A stretch of 64,000 bases of DNA from Calvatia gigantea (Eukaryota; Basidiomycota; Agaricomycetes; Agaricales; Lycoperdaceae), in assembly GCA_025093985.1 (NCBI GenBank), contig JACAAK010000009.1, positions 2,976,001 through 3,040,000 on the forward strand. Direction: 5' to 3'. The first letter of the stretch is position 1. Every line of letters begins with the position of its first letter. Below the pieces are notes generated by a model, which was given only the letters and a program-made list of their open reading frames with translations, made no database searches and was not told the DNA's origin. The position numbers were made by a program, and so were the translations under genes. Positions 1-10,235 of the stretch are shown here, in pieces.

Positions 1-2397
1 AAGATCACGTTGCCTACCGTGTGCCGCATAAAGACGTAATTTTTACTGCCTTTGTATCCAAGAAAGATCATAATCTCGGATTTTGCGGACAATTTGTTTG
101 GGCGGATCTCATCGGGTAGATAAACGTACGCGCCGCATCCAAACACACGGATATGGGACAAATTTGGTTTTTCCCTCGAATAACACTCAAAAGGTGTCTT
201 CCACTGCAGATGCTGGACTGGCGTGCGATTATATAAATGCACAGCTGTGTTCAACACAAATTCCCACCACGAGTCAGGTAGACATGCCTGTAGCCTTATA
301 GCTTGGGCTTTCTCGTGTAGGGTGCGGTTCAGTCGCTCTGCTCTCCCATTTTGCTGATGCGCATAGGGAGCAGTGGTCTCGTGGGTAATTCCATGCGCCG
401 CAAGTCCTGCCAATAACCTTTCATTGACATATTCTCCTCCATTATCGGTGCGAAGTCGTTTGACTCGCATACCGGAGAGGTTCTCTAACGCGCTGATTAG
501 CTGAATAAGCTTCTCAGAAGCCTCAGACTTCTTTCGAAGGAGGACTATGTGTGCGTGAGAAGAAAAGTCATCAAGGAACGTCATTGCCCATTTATATTTA
601 TGGTAGCTAATGACGGGCAGTTCCAGCAAGTCTGAGTGACATAGCTCAAAGACTGCGGTGGCTCGCTTGGGATTAATCGGGAAGGGGTTATTATGCATTT
701 TCCCCTTGGCACAGCCGTCGCAAATGCCTTTCCGAGTAGATGGTGCGGGAATTGACGCGATGCCCTCTACATGCTTTGGAAGCTCGGAGAGCGCACGATC
801 CGAAGGATGTCCCATTCGACGATGCCAATCGATATAATCAAGTTGGCGTAATGTCAACGCAACTGGGTTCTCCTTGCTATTGTGCAAGACATACGTGTGC
901 ACCGTATGTACGTTGTTTTTAAACAAACGATGAGGCCAGGCGGATAATACAGCTCTTCCTGATTTATCACGGATGGTGGTCCCTTTAACGGTTGCCTCTA
1001 AAACATAGCCGTTCCGAAGAATCTGGCCTGAGGACATTAACCGTTCTGTGATTTCTTTGATGTAAAAGACCGGCGCAATACACAAAGTAGCGCTCATGGA
1101 CTTTCCCTTGTCTGACACGTCATGCTGGAAAATCACAGACCCTCGTCCTGTCATTTCATAAATCCGGTTGCCAGCGGCTTGTATAAGCCCGAAATGGCCC
1201 ATCTTAACCTCTGCGAAATCAGAGAGATAACCGGTGACATGGTATGATGCTCCAGAATCAAGGAGCCAGTCTGCGTTATTCACAGAATGTTTGTTCCCTT
1301 CTTCTCGACACTTTTGGCACTGAGACAAATCACAAATGTGATATGTGATGATCTGATTAAGATCCTCGTGCTCTTCGTGGAGGTCTGACCTTAACTTGTC
1401 TGAATACTCGTGATTATTCACGGTATATGTAGCGTTCATCTTACTTTCCAGCTTAGTTTCACTAGCGGAATAAGCAGAAGGGGAAGCGCCTTGGGCACGC
1501 TTCCAGCATACATTGCAGTTTACAAAGTCTGTACAGCGGTGTCTACGACGAGTCCCTACAGGAGGCGGACGACGTGCTACATCTGCATAGGTGCCCCGCT
1601 CTCTTCGGCGGCCACCTGGTCGTCCCAACTCAACCTCGGAATCTCCAGGGCGTCCCGCTCCGAGGCGGACAGTCCCTGCGTCTGTATCATTCCGTCCCAT
1701 CCGTTGATGGGGCTGCACATCAGACTCTGCATCAGAGCAAGAAAAATAGTCAGTTGAAGGTACTGACCCGCACCCTCCGTTGGAACCGTAGTCAGTGTCC
1801 GAGTCGTTGTCGTCTAAGACCGACTTGAGGACGGACTCGATCTCCTTCGGTGCCTGCTTCTTCTTGAGCGGCTTGGGCTTCTTGATAATCGCCGGCCTGT
1901 TATACACAGGGGCCGGCCACGTGATCTCGTCTTCCTCCCTTGTGACGGTGGATGGAGTAGGCTCGACATCCATCTCGTCAAAACGCTTCCACATCTCCTC
2001 CGCACTCTCGCCCGACGAAGAAGTTGATTTGAGACGTTCGTCCCACTTCTTCAGTGCGGTAACCTTGGCTTTCACCGAAGGTTTGTGACGAGCTTCGGGC
2101 TCGGGCGCAGTGATGCGCGACGCGAGCGGAGTGGCATTGCTGCCTGTGGCGGCGGGGTTAGAGGCAACGGGAGGTGTCTTGGCTCGACGCGTTGCTTCTA
2201 CAAGGGAACGAGTGGATGGTGGCGGCACAGTTTGTGCCTGCAACACGAAATCCACATCCTGGATATAACCGGAAGAGGTGGTGGCGTTGCCTTGCGCACC
2301 TCCCTCCTTTCCCTTTCCTTTTCCTTTTCCTCGAGGGTGCCATCGGCGTTTCTTTTCGCCGTTGCCTTCTCCTCCAGATGGCTTTTGCTGTTGCTGC
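1..2397 (-). CDS. Copia gag C-terminus, protease and integrase (partial)
   Basis: One open minus-strand frame. From right to left: a Gln-run and Lys/Gly-rich gag tail (2397-2290), an acidic and basic linker, the aspartic protease motif DSGASYHVTG (about 1259-1230), a GAG-pre-integrase segment with HRRMGHPSD (about 830-800), the HNH-like and CDGCAKGK zinc-binding part (about 720), then the integrase core with the DDFSSHAH motif (about 575) and RTDNGGEYV (about 460) and the trailing QQNGRAERLNRTL segment (about 355-315). These are the D,D,E-type landmarks of copia integrases. No clear CCHC zinc knuckle is visible in the gag tail, which is unusual for the family. The frame is continuous with the gag part at 10781-11645 once the nested element and one copy of its GCTGC duplication are disregarded. 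Reverse transcriptase and RNase H would lie beyond position 1. Confidence 0.9.
2393..2397. repeat. Target-site duplication, left copy
   Basis: GCTGC immediately left of the 5' LTR, matching GCTGC at 10781-10785 right of the 3' LTR. The target is the CAG/CAA (Gln) run of the outer element's gag, so low complexity weakens this slightly as an independent proof. Confidence 0.8.
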
Positions 2398-2942
2398 TGT
2401 TGAATCTCGCTCCGTACCACTACGTTGGTTCAGTCTATTTATAGCTGAAACGGGGTTCGAGTATTTCACCTTCAGAGGGTCGATAATAACGGACCATCAC
2501 GAACTACGTACGCAGTAGTTGTACCACCCTTCTGGTAGTCGGTTATTCACTCCGCATGGAACCTTCTAGTACATGCGTCGTACACAGTATGCTCCACTTA
2601 TGCTACTGGTAGTTAGACCTCACCCGTATAAGGGTTTAGAGTGCACAGACCAGGGATATTAGTATATATACCCTATGTAGCATTGTAGTATGTAGACCCC
2701 TTTGGGTATGCCTTCTGGCATAAGACACTATGTCTTCTATCCTCTACGCTAGCTTCTCTAAGCATCGCTTCCCTTCTCCTCAAGACTCTCTGAGTACGCT
2801 GGTATAAGCAGGACTCTGTTCGCTACCATGCGCCTCTCCTACTGGACCGTCTCCCGGATGAATACGACTACCCTCCACCGCTGACGCCTACACACTTAGG
2901 TAGTGTGAATATATATTGGGATGTCTACTCGTTCTCTCAACA
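2398..2942 (+). repeat. 5' LTR of the nested copia element
   Basis: A 545-bp terminal repeat with TG...CA ends and inverted tips (TGTTGA / TCAACA). The partner is at 10236-10780, with five differences found by eye. The first ~55 bases match the outer LTR (11844-12252, minus), including a CTATTTATAG stretch that could serve as a TATA-like element. The middle of the two LTR types has diverged, and the outer LTR is shorter (409 bp). Confidence 0.95.
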
Positions 2943-2954
2943 GGTTATGGGCCC
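2943..2954 (+). other. Primer binding site, half initiator-tRNA type (nested element)
   Basis: GGTTATGGGCCC follows the 5' LTR directly. Its complement, GGGCCCATAACC, reads as an initiator-Met tRNA anticodon arm with CAU in the loop, not as a tRNA 3' end. Drosophila copia is known to prime from such an internal tRNA-iMet fragment. The identical site occurs on the minus strand at 11843-11832 in the outer element. Confidence 0.7.
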
Positions 2955-3169
2955 CGACCGCCGCTCACTCGGACCGCGTTAGCACGCTGGTAGAGTTTGA
3001 GGAGGCTACGGTCGCTTTCAACCTGGGAGACAGTGGTGCCTTTGGTCCACTTGATACCCTGTCTGACCCATGTTGTGAACGCGTGCACTATGCACAGCAG
3101 TCCTACATGATGCTGACACGTTGTTACCCGTTCTTGGTTTTTGATCTGGCAAACCGTCATCTCCGGTCT

Positions 3170-3300
3170 GGTTCGACCGCTTTAGGTCCGCTCCCCATTC
3201 AGGGTTGCAGCAGAACTGTTCCGCTCTGGTTGCTCCACCTCTGTTCTGGTATTCTCTCTCTGATCGACGACGACTGCTTTGGGCTTTCTGGGATTCTCTT
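3170..3300 (+). pseudogene. Degenerate gag of the nested copia element
   Basis: After a leader that aligns well with the outer element's leader (2943-3160 against 11843-11640 on the minus strand), this stretch still shows similarity to the outer gag start: a shared TGGTTGCTCCACCT-like segment and a GACGACTGCT segment. There is no usable ATG and no maintained frame. The plus ORF from 2921 begins inside the LTR and is not a gag frame. Confidence 0.6.
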
Positions 3301-5037
3301 CAGATCCGCCTCAGTAATTTACTATATGATGTATCATTTACGCTGAGCATTATGCTCCGCTTTGCTGGTAAATTAGCTGGTCTTCGTGACCGCAATAAAT
3401 ACCGCAGTGTCAGGCAAATTATAAGCCTTGTGTTCTTGTGTTCCAAGTCGACTGGGCAAGTCCCGCCTTGAGTAGAATAACACACCACGAGCATATACCT
3501 GAGCTATTTGACTCACTTAAGCTGGCAATTACAAGCCGCTAAGGCCCGCTTAATAAAATAAAGCTGGGATATAGAAAATATCTTTGAGAAGTCTGCCATT
3601 CGTTCCTTCACTTCAGGCTTCAACACTTTACCCCTTTTACGTCTATTTGACAACCGCTTTACTCTTTCTACGGATAGCTCATGCGCTATAAGCGCTTTAT
3701 GCCACACTAAGGCAGTGGGCCGCCGCATTTGCAACGCTTACACTGGTATGGTAGACAGCGGCCGCAAGGCTTGCAGCACCAATAAAACCATGGCATTACG
3801 CCAATAGCAGCAGCACTTGTGGCATTCGCAAAAATATCCAAAGAAGATAGCAAGGAGAAGAACGCTAATCGCGTCCTTGCAGCTGGGAAATAAGGGGAGA
3901 AGGATAATGAGCTGGTAATACCGCCATTATGTCGTTTCAGGAAATACTTCAGAATATAGTTTAAAAATGCCGCTGGCTCAAGCGATTGCCGCCATATACT
4001 ATTTCTCTTATAGAGGAGCTGCGTCACTATATATCGCGCCCTGCTTCTAGCATCAACGTTCCTTCACTTGTGTTAAGCGCATGTTCACGCGCCCAAGTTT
4101 GAAGACCTGTTTTAAGTCAGAGCATGGACGAGCACGTTAAAAATGCTTTGTCCGCCAACTACAGGAATAACAATGATTGCTTTAAGGAAGTTTGACTTCA
4201 TGGAAGTCGCTGTCCATTATTAGGACTCGAGCGCACCATTTAGCAACTATGATTGAGAAAGAGGATGTGCTTAGCACCATACGATGCAACACGCCGACGA
4301 ATTCCTTAAGAAATCCTTTAGACTGCTCTTTACGGAGCTTGGCGCCGGAGGAGTTCTTGTGTCGCCATCTTCGGATGTCGCTGACCTTGATACCAATGGA
4401 TGGATATACGGTAGTACTTTCGACTTCATACTCCTTGATAAATGCTACGAATAACGGTGTGCCGCGTGAGATGTAAGCGCTGGCTATAAATCCTTTTCTA
4501 CGCAACAAGTGAGAAATCCTTATGGGTTATATGAAGATAATAGCGGGAGCATGTTGCTCTATTCACTTGAGAAGAATATCCTTTATAGGATCTCGTGAAT
4601 CGCATCATTACAAAGAAAGGAAATTACGACACGTCTAGGAATTAGCAGAATAGCTCCCAACGTATAACAGTTGAGCTTCAGTACTGTGTCACCAGAATTA
4701 ATTCTTAGACCTCGCCGCTTTACATTAGGCTTGAGGCAAGAAACTGGAATCCTTCGGGAACGACAAGTATCTGAACTGCTTTTATATTCCAGCATTAGTC
4801 TATGACATTAGGGAGAAAGATTTGTAGCGCCACATCTGTGTGCAGCCGATCTATATCAAGAAAATCTTATAATGTATGTCCTCGAGTGTAAAACTTTTGA
4901 GGCAATCGTTGAAGGCCACCACCTTTGCAATAAGTCATGCAGAGCTGTATTAGTTCACCCAATCTCATCGTTGTACACGAACTTGCAATTATAAGCAAGG
5001 AGATGAATGGTAGTCGAACATTACGCCTACTAGACTA
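3300..5037. other. Non-coding interior of the nested copia element, left part
   Basis: About 1.7 kb with only short chance ORFs. It should correspond to decayed gag and protease, but I could not align it convincingly with the outer element. One copy of a recurrent motif (GCTGGCTC, 4-5 bases, GA(C/T)TGCCGC) lies at about 3972-3992. The same motif recurs further right in the interior. Confidence 0.5.
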
Positions 5038-5249
5038 CAGTAAGGGACAAAACCGTTCCAATGTTTTGAACTTTTCAGAAGATCAGCTCATAACTCAAGG
5101 ACTACTGTGGCTGTGCACTTCCTAATTTAATTGTAGATAGTCCAGTATCTTATCTAATCATATGCAAAGTATGATTATGTAATCCTTTGTTTTGGGGGAG
5201 TTATTAATTAATTAATATTTTAAGTACATTGGAACAGTTTTGTCCCTCT
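5038..5249 (+). repeat. Left terminal inverted repeat of the Tc1 element
   Basis: A 212-bp repeat matching 6431-6642 in inverse orientation with few differences. The outer end (AAGGGACAAAACCGTTCCAA, about 5042-5061) recurs in opposite orientation at the inner end (5229-5249), so each TIR is itself tipped by an inverted pair of the same ~20-bp motif. That motif is the likely transposase-binding site. Confidence 0.93.
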
Positions 5250-5325
5250 CAAATTCTGAGCACATGACTTCGTTTATTGCAATCAAATAAATACAAATAA
5301 AATCATGTGACCATGTAGGGTGATG

Positions 5326-5332
5326 TATAAAT
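5326..5332 (+). promoter_or_regulatory. TATA box of the Tc1 transposase gene
   Basis: TATAAAT lies 56-62 bases before the ATG at 5388. It overlaps the in-frame ATG at 5331, which makes 5331 an unlikely start because transcription would begin downstream of it. Confidence 0.5.
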
Positions 5333-5387
5333 GGATGTGCTTATTCTCAGGTGCAAATTAACTCCCCCACTATACCTTTACAACTAT

Positions 5388-6404
5388 ATGCGCTCTCTTT
5401 CCTCTACTCAGACCAATAGAGTCCTCTCTTACCTGGACCAAGGGAAATCTGCTCATCATATTGCTTCTATTACTGGTCTGGGAGTCAGTACTATTTCTAG
5501 GATTCGCTCCAAACATAGATCAACACTTTCCAAATCTGTTGGTGGCCGCCCATCTAAACTTTCTCCCTCTGATATCCACTATTCTGTTCGCCTCATCACC
5601 TCTCGCAAGGCTGACAATGCCTCCCAAGTCACCAAATCACTTCAAAATGTTATTGCCCAGCCTGTATCCACCAAAACAGTGCGCAGGGCACTCAGAGGAG
5701 CTGGAATGAAGGCTGTAGTCAAGCGGAAACGACCTAAACTTACTGCTGTCCATAGGAGGAAAAGGTTGGAGTGGGCAGAAGCACATGTTAACTGGACCCT
5801 GGAGGACTGGAAGAGGGTTATTTGGACAGATGAGTCCAAAATCAATCGGTTTGGATCAGATAGAAGGGTTTGGGTATGGAAAAAGGCAGGAGAGGGGCTG
5901 AATGATAGATTGGTTGAGGGAACAGTCAAGTTTGGTGGAGGAAATGTGATGATCTGGGGTTGTATGCTGTGGGATGGAGTGGGGTTTGCCACTAAAATTG
6001 AAGGGAAGATGGATGCTGACCTTTATGTTCAAATTTTGGGGGATGAACTAAAGAGGAGCATCAGGTGGTATGGGAAGAATGAGGAGGATATGGTCTTCCA
6101 ACAGGACAATGACCCCAAACACAAGAGCAAAAAGGCTACAAACTGGCTAGATGAGTCTGAATTGGAGGTTATGGTATGGCCCCCACAGTCTCCAGACCTT
6201 AATCCCATTGAACATCTCTGGACTCACCTCAAGAATAAGCTGGGAGAGTATGATACTCCTCCTGATAGCATGAATACCCTATGGGAGAGGATACAAAAGG
6301 AGTGGGATGACATAGAACCAGAAGTGTGTCAGAATCTGATAGAGAGTATGCCTAGGAGGGTCCAGGCAGTTTTACAGGCCAAGGGAGCTTATACCAGGTA
6401 CTAG
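5388..6404 (+). CDS. Tc1/mariner transposase
   Basis: A cut-and-paste transposase of the Tc1 branch, about 338 residues from the ATG at 5388. The frame is open from 5331, but a TATA box overlaps that earlier ATG. The N-terminal half carries a helix-turn-helix region beginning LSSTQTNRVLSYLDQGKSAH and a basic GRPSKLS linker, as in paired-type DNA-binding domains. The catalytic domain shows IWTDESKINRFGSD (first Asp), FQQDNDPKHKSK (second Asp) and PDLNPIEHLW (Glu). There are exactly 34 residues between the second Asp and the Glu, giving DD34E. The length fits intact family members and there are no stops or frameshifts, so activity is plausible. It acts in the nucleus on its own TIRs. Confidence 0.96.
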   Translation: MRSLSSTQTNRVLSYLDQGKSAHHIASITGLGVSTISRIRSKHRSTLSKSVGGRPSKLSPSDIHYSVRLITSRKADNASQVTKSLQNVIAQPVSTKTVRRALRGAGMKAVVKRKRPKLTAVHRRKRLEWAEAHVNWTLEDWKRVIWTDESKINRFGSDRRVWVWKKAGEGLNDRLVEGTVKFGGGNVMIWGCMLWDGVGFATKIEGKMDADLYVQILGDELKRSIRWYGKNEEDMVFQQDNDPKHKSKKATNWLDESELEVMVWPPQSPDLNPIEHLWTHLKNKLGEYDTPPDSMNTLWERIQKEWDDIEPEVCQNLIESMPRRVQAVLQAKGAYTRY

Positions 6405-6430
6405 AATACCCATTTTGTATATAAATTTCA

Positions 6431-6642
6431 AGAGGGACAAAACTGTTCCAATGCACTTAAAATATTAATTAATTAATAACTCCCCTAAAACAAAGGATTA
6501 CATAATCATACTTTGCATATGATTAGATAAGATACTGGACTATCTACAATTAAATTAGGAAGTGCACAGCCACAGTAGTCCTTGAGATATGAGCTGATCT
6601 TCTGAGAAGTTCAAAACATTGGAACGGTTTTGTCCCTTACTG
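6431..6642 (-). repeat. Right terminal inverted repeat of the Tc1 element
   Basis: The inverse partner of 5038-5249. The inner end starts AGAGGGACAAAACTGTTCCAA and the outer end is the reverse complement of AAGGGACAAAACCGTTCCAA, repeating the paired-motif design of the left TIR. Confidence 0.93.
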
Positions 6643-6644
6643 TA

Positions 6645-8849
6645 TATCGTTTGACATCATCGAACAGAACTTCCCATGATTATGCCTTCTCCACTCGTCT
6701 TTTACGACTTGTCGAGATGATTGCATTATTTCATTGCCACTCTGGATTATTTCATAAGGGAAACTGCACCAGTACCTTTATCCAGAACTTCTATACGAAT
6801 ATCCTCGTCCTTGAGCGTAATACTCGGACTTGATGGAATTGCTAGTCGTCTACGACACTACTCTATGACTTCTCATCTCATGATAAAAGTTGTCCTCCTT
6901 CGAAAGAAGTTATGAGGCTCTAAGATTCATTAGAGAAACCTCTACAGTATAGCTGACAACGGCCAATGTCGCAACTGATTATGGAGGAGAGTTTGTCTAA
7001 AAGAGAGCAATAGCAAATATTCGTGGCATGAATAACCCATTTAAACCTCCTACTCCCAATGCTTTCGCAACGGTTGATGTAGAAAGACTGATCCGCACTA
7101 CACTTTGAGAGCCTAAAAGCTTTATGGCAACGGGGAAGTCTTACCCGTCTCAGTGATAGTTTAAGCGTCGATTAAAGCGTAACGCGCCAGTCTAAGCGTT
7201 TATAGTGGAAGACACTTAATTGTGTAAATCAAGGGATATACCATTAATTTGGTTCTGTACTGTGGGTTTGGCTTCGCGGCGCATCAGTTGACATGATGAC
7301 CGCCCAAACATGATCGCTTATTCGGGATGTAACATACCTCGATCGTTTGATCAACGAGAACTTTCGAGTTCAAGCGGCACACAGAAAGGCTTAACGTTCC
7401 ACGAACAATCCACTTTTGGATGCCTTACTCGATGAGGGAATATACCCTTAAACGTCATGATTCAGCAACTGGATAGCAGTAACCAGTTCATTTGCAAAGT
7501 AGAGAGCAAAACCTGCACGAAGCAAGAGATAGCAATTTCTTTATCCGCCATCTTTAGATGTCACAGGATATATTCCATTACACTCCACGATCACCTCCTG
7601 ATTCCTTTCCATTTCCATTCGAGAAATCTCCGCCCACCATATCCTATGTCTTACGTTGACATATTCGCCAAATTGATGCATAATATGCGCATCCTTTACA
7701 GGATATCTACCGCTTTTGACACACCACACTTCTGTGTTGCCACTTAGGTGGAACGACCGTTGTGGAGGAGTTATAGAATAAAATGCTGGTTGATACGCAC
7801 TGCACAATTGAACCTGATTAGGAAAGACCGCACTGTTCATTACGCGGGTCACCTACAGGAAGACTATAATGGATTAGGCGTTCAATTTCAAAGAAGAACT
7901 CGTTTGGACTCACCAACTAGAGTTAGACAAGCATAAGACTTGCTACGCATTCACGCTAGCGTCTACCAGAAAAGCGCAACAGCTCGGATAGATCATCCTA
8001 AAAATATGTGATGGTTACACCTCCATATGAGCTTTCGCCTCGCATAGCTTAACAAACTTGCGAGAAAATGCTTTTATTTCTGGAATTGCATCGATAATGA
8101 TCCGCCATTAACAATGCACATTGACATTTAAATTGAAAAACACTCGTCGCTGAGGGAGGAGTACAGTAAAACAAGTTCTTAATCGCTGGTGAATAACCGC
8201 ATACGATTAAAGCTTTCAATGGCTACACTTCGCCGGTCCGTCTTAATTGATGTGCGCCGCAGTGGTTCGTAACATGATAAACACTCTCTAAGCCCTAAAA
8301 AGCGATACGATTGAGTAACATGTATTAGGAAACTTAACATGCTGAAAAGCATGGAGGAGAACAACGGATACAGTATTCTTACTCCAAACCCGATGACCGC
8401 CTTATCCTGCGCTTAACGGCAAAGGAACTTCATTAAGTTGAAGGCATCGCTTTTGTGATTCAATTCTCCAGTTATCCGCGCATGTGAGAAATGCTTAGCA
8501 TTGATAACAAAACTGCTTTTGCAGACTGGATGAGAAGATACATTGGAATAATCTGAAGAGCTTTGGCTTACCAGATAAGAAAAGAGTTTGAATGACACCA
8601 GACGAGCACTATACGTGTTACGTGGAAGGAATCTTTAATCCTTGATTAAGCTGGACTTTAAACCGCTTTCATGTGATTACGCTGGATTTTATCCGCATTT
8701 TCCAAAACCACTTCGTCGACCTCGCTTTGGCAATAAAGTCTAACGGATCCGTAATCAGCTGGCTCGAGTGACTGCCACGATGCGATGTAACAAGCTGGCT
8801 CGAGTGACTGCCACAACATGATACCGATTCCTACGTCATCACGAGCCCT
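6645..8849 (+). pseudogene. Degenerate integrase and downstream pol of the nested copia element
   Basis: Between about 6790 and 7330 the plus strand aligns with the outer integrase. Shared blocks include TCCTCCTTCGAAAGAAG (near 6893), a NVATDYGGEFV reading near 6963 corresponding to the outer RTDNGGEYV, a VERLIRTTL reading near 7080 corresponding to AERLNRTL, and a GTTTGG...CCGCCCAAACA block near 7265-7310. Stops and indels break every frame. Beyond 7330 I see no recognisable reverse transcriptase. Two copies of the GCTGGCTCGAGTGACTGCCAC motif lie at about 8757-8778 and 8793-8813. Confidence 0.7.
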
Positions 8850-9555
8850 CCTCTTTGGAGTTGATGGGGAAAACACAAAGGATATGATATTCCTTTCCGC
8901 CTTCATACGAAGATGCTTGGACAAAAATATTAGGTTTAGAAATATTCCTTTCCGCCACAGTCGCTGGAAAAATATATTCATAGGACTTTCAATTGTTCCT
9001 ATCGCCTCTCGCGAGTTGCTGATAAAACAACTGGGGAGTTATCCCCGCCGACGTCTCTAGACAAGCGTCTTAGGCAAAAATAACATTAGGAAATTATTCC
9101 TTCCTCCTCTAACGAGCTGTAGGAGAAAATATTACAAGGTTTACGCTTTTTACCTTTCCACCTCTTACGAGTTGCTGGATAAAATAAATCAGGAACATAT
9201 TCCTTCATACTCGTTCAAGAGTCGACTGTAAAAATATGGCAGGAACTTATTCCTTTCGCAAGACAAAAATAAGATAGGGTCTAACGATCCTTTCTCTCTT
9301 TAACAAGATTGAGGAAAAACTTCATAGGTTTTGAATGTAACCTTCCGCCTCTTCGAGAGTCTATGGTAAAACATCTACATGGAATTTATCCATCCGCCTC
9401 AATTCGAGAGTCCGGAAAAATATATAGGGTCAATTCCAAGATCCTTCCACCTCTTCGGAGTTGTATGGAAAAACAAATAAGGGACTTAACCGTTCCACCC
9501 TCCTTTTCGGAGTTGATGGGAAATAACAAAAAGTGTGTATGCATTCCTTGGGACT
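8850..9555 (+). repeat. Degenerate tandem array, about 14 units of ~50 bp
   Basis: Successive units follow the pattern TCTT-CGAGTTG-TGG-AAAA, an AT-rich stretch with AGG, then TTCCTTCCGCC. I count roughly 14 copies with heavy divergence and length variation (about 45-56 bp). The array lies in the 3' part of the nested copia interior, in the place where reverse transcriptase or RNase H would be expected. No coding function is visible. Confidence 0.75.
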
Positions 9556-10222
9556 GAATCCTTAATCCGCATCAGCCGAAATGCCTTTTGCATGGAGGAA
9601 AATTGTATGAGACCACTTCCATTTGCGAATCCATTAATTTGGAATTTGTTCGAGTTAAAATCAGAACAAGGCTTGTAGCATCATTGCTTCGCCGGCTCAC
9701 AGGACTGCCGCGGCTGATTGATCTACATAACCGTAAAGTGACGGCCTTGGTTACGCTGGCTTAGTACTGCCGCTTTCCTGATCTCACAATAATCGCATGC
9801 TGAATAAGCAAAAATGGTTTTTGTATTTCGCACCTACACGGAAAAAAACAGACTTGTTGAACGCTTCGAAAGAATTGCAGTTTACAATTTCTGGAGGAGC
9901 CTCTCTAGGCTTTCCTACTCCTTACTCTTAGACGAAAGTCGCAGCGAGTTAGTCGCGGGAGTTTAAAAGTTGAGTTAAAGGATATTTGATAGCTCAAAGC
10001 AATTGTCGTTGCGTCCTTTATGGCCATCATAGCAAACGCTAGCATCAATTCCTCTCCGCTATAGGAATGCTTTTCCAACCTTCAAAAGCTGGTTAAATCC
10101 GCATGATCGTTGATGACTCCGACATTTGATGTTCAGCTCTGCCACTCTTTTGTTGAAGATTCCAATATCTAAGTCTGGTTTTAATACCGCTAGATTATTG
10201 AAGCGTTAATCTTCCCCCCTTC
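9556..10222. other. Non-coding 3' interior of the nested copia element
   Basis: No ORF of note. Two more diverged copies of the GCTGGCT-GACTGCCGC motif occur at about 9691-9711 and 9754-9773. Nothing else recognised. Confidence 0.5.
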
Positions 10223-10235
10223 AAGTGAGGAGGAG
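10223..10235 (+). other. Polypurine tract of the nested copia element
   Basis: AAGTGAGGAGGAG lies directly before the 3' LTR, the expected place and composition for plus-strand priming. Its retention alongside an intact primer site fits an element that can still be reverse transcribed. Confidence 0.75.

Larger units (their letters stand above)
5038..6642 (+). mobile_element. Complete Tc1/mariner (DD34E) DNA transposon
   Basis: A 1605-bp element starting CAGTAAGGGAC and ending GTCCCTTACTG, flanked by TA at 5036-5037 and 6643-6644 as expected for Tc1/mariner insertion. It has terminal inverted repeats of about 212 bp and one uninterrupted transposase ORF. It splits the decayed interior of the nested copia element, so it inserted after that interior formed. 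The near-perfect TIRs and open transposase suggest a recent arrival. Confidence 0.96.

Noticed and set aside
5642..5992. 116-codon minus frame in the Tc1 element
   Set aside because: Antisense shadow of the transposase.
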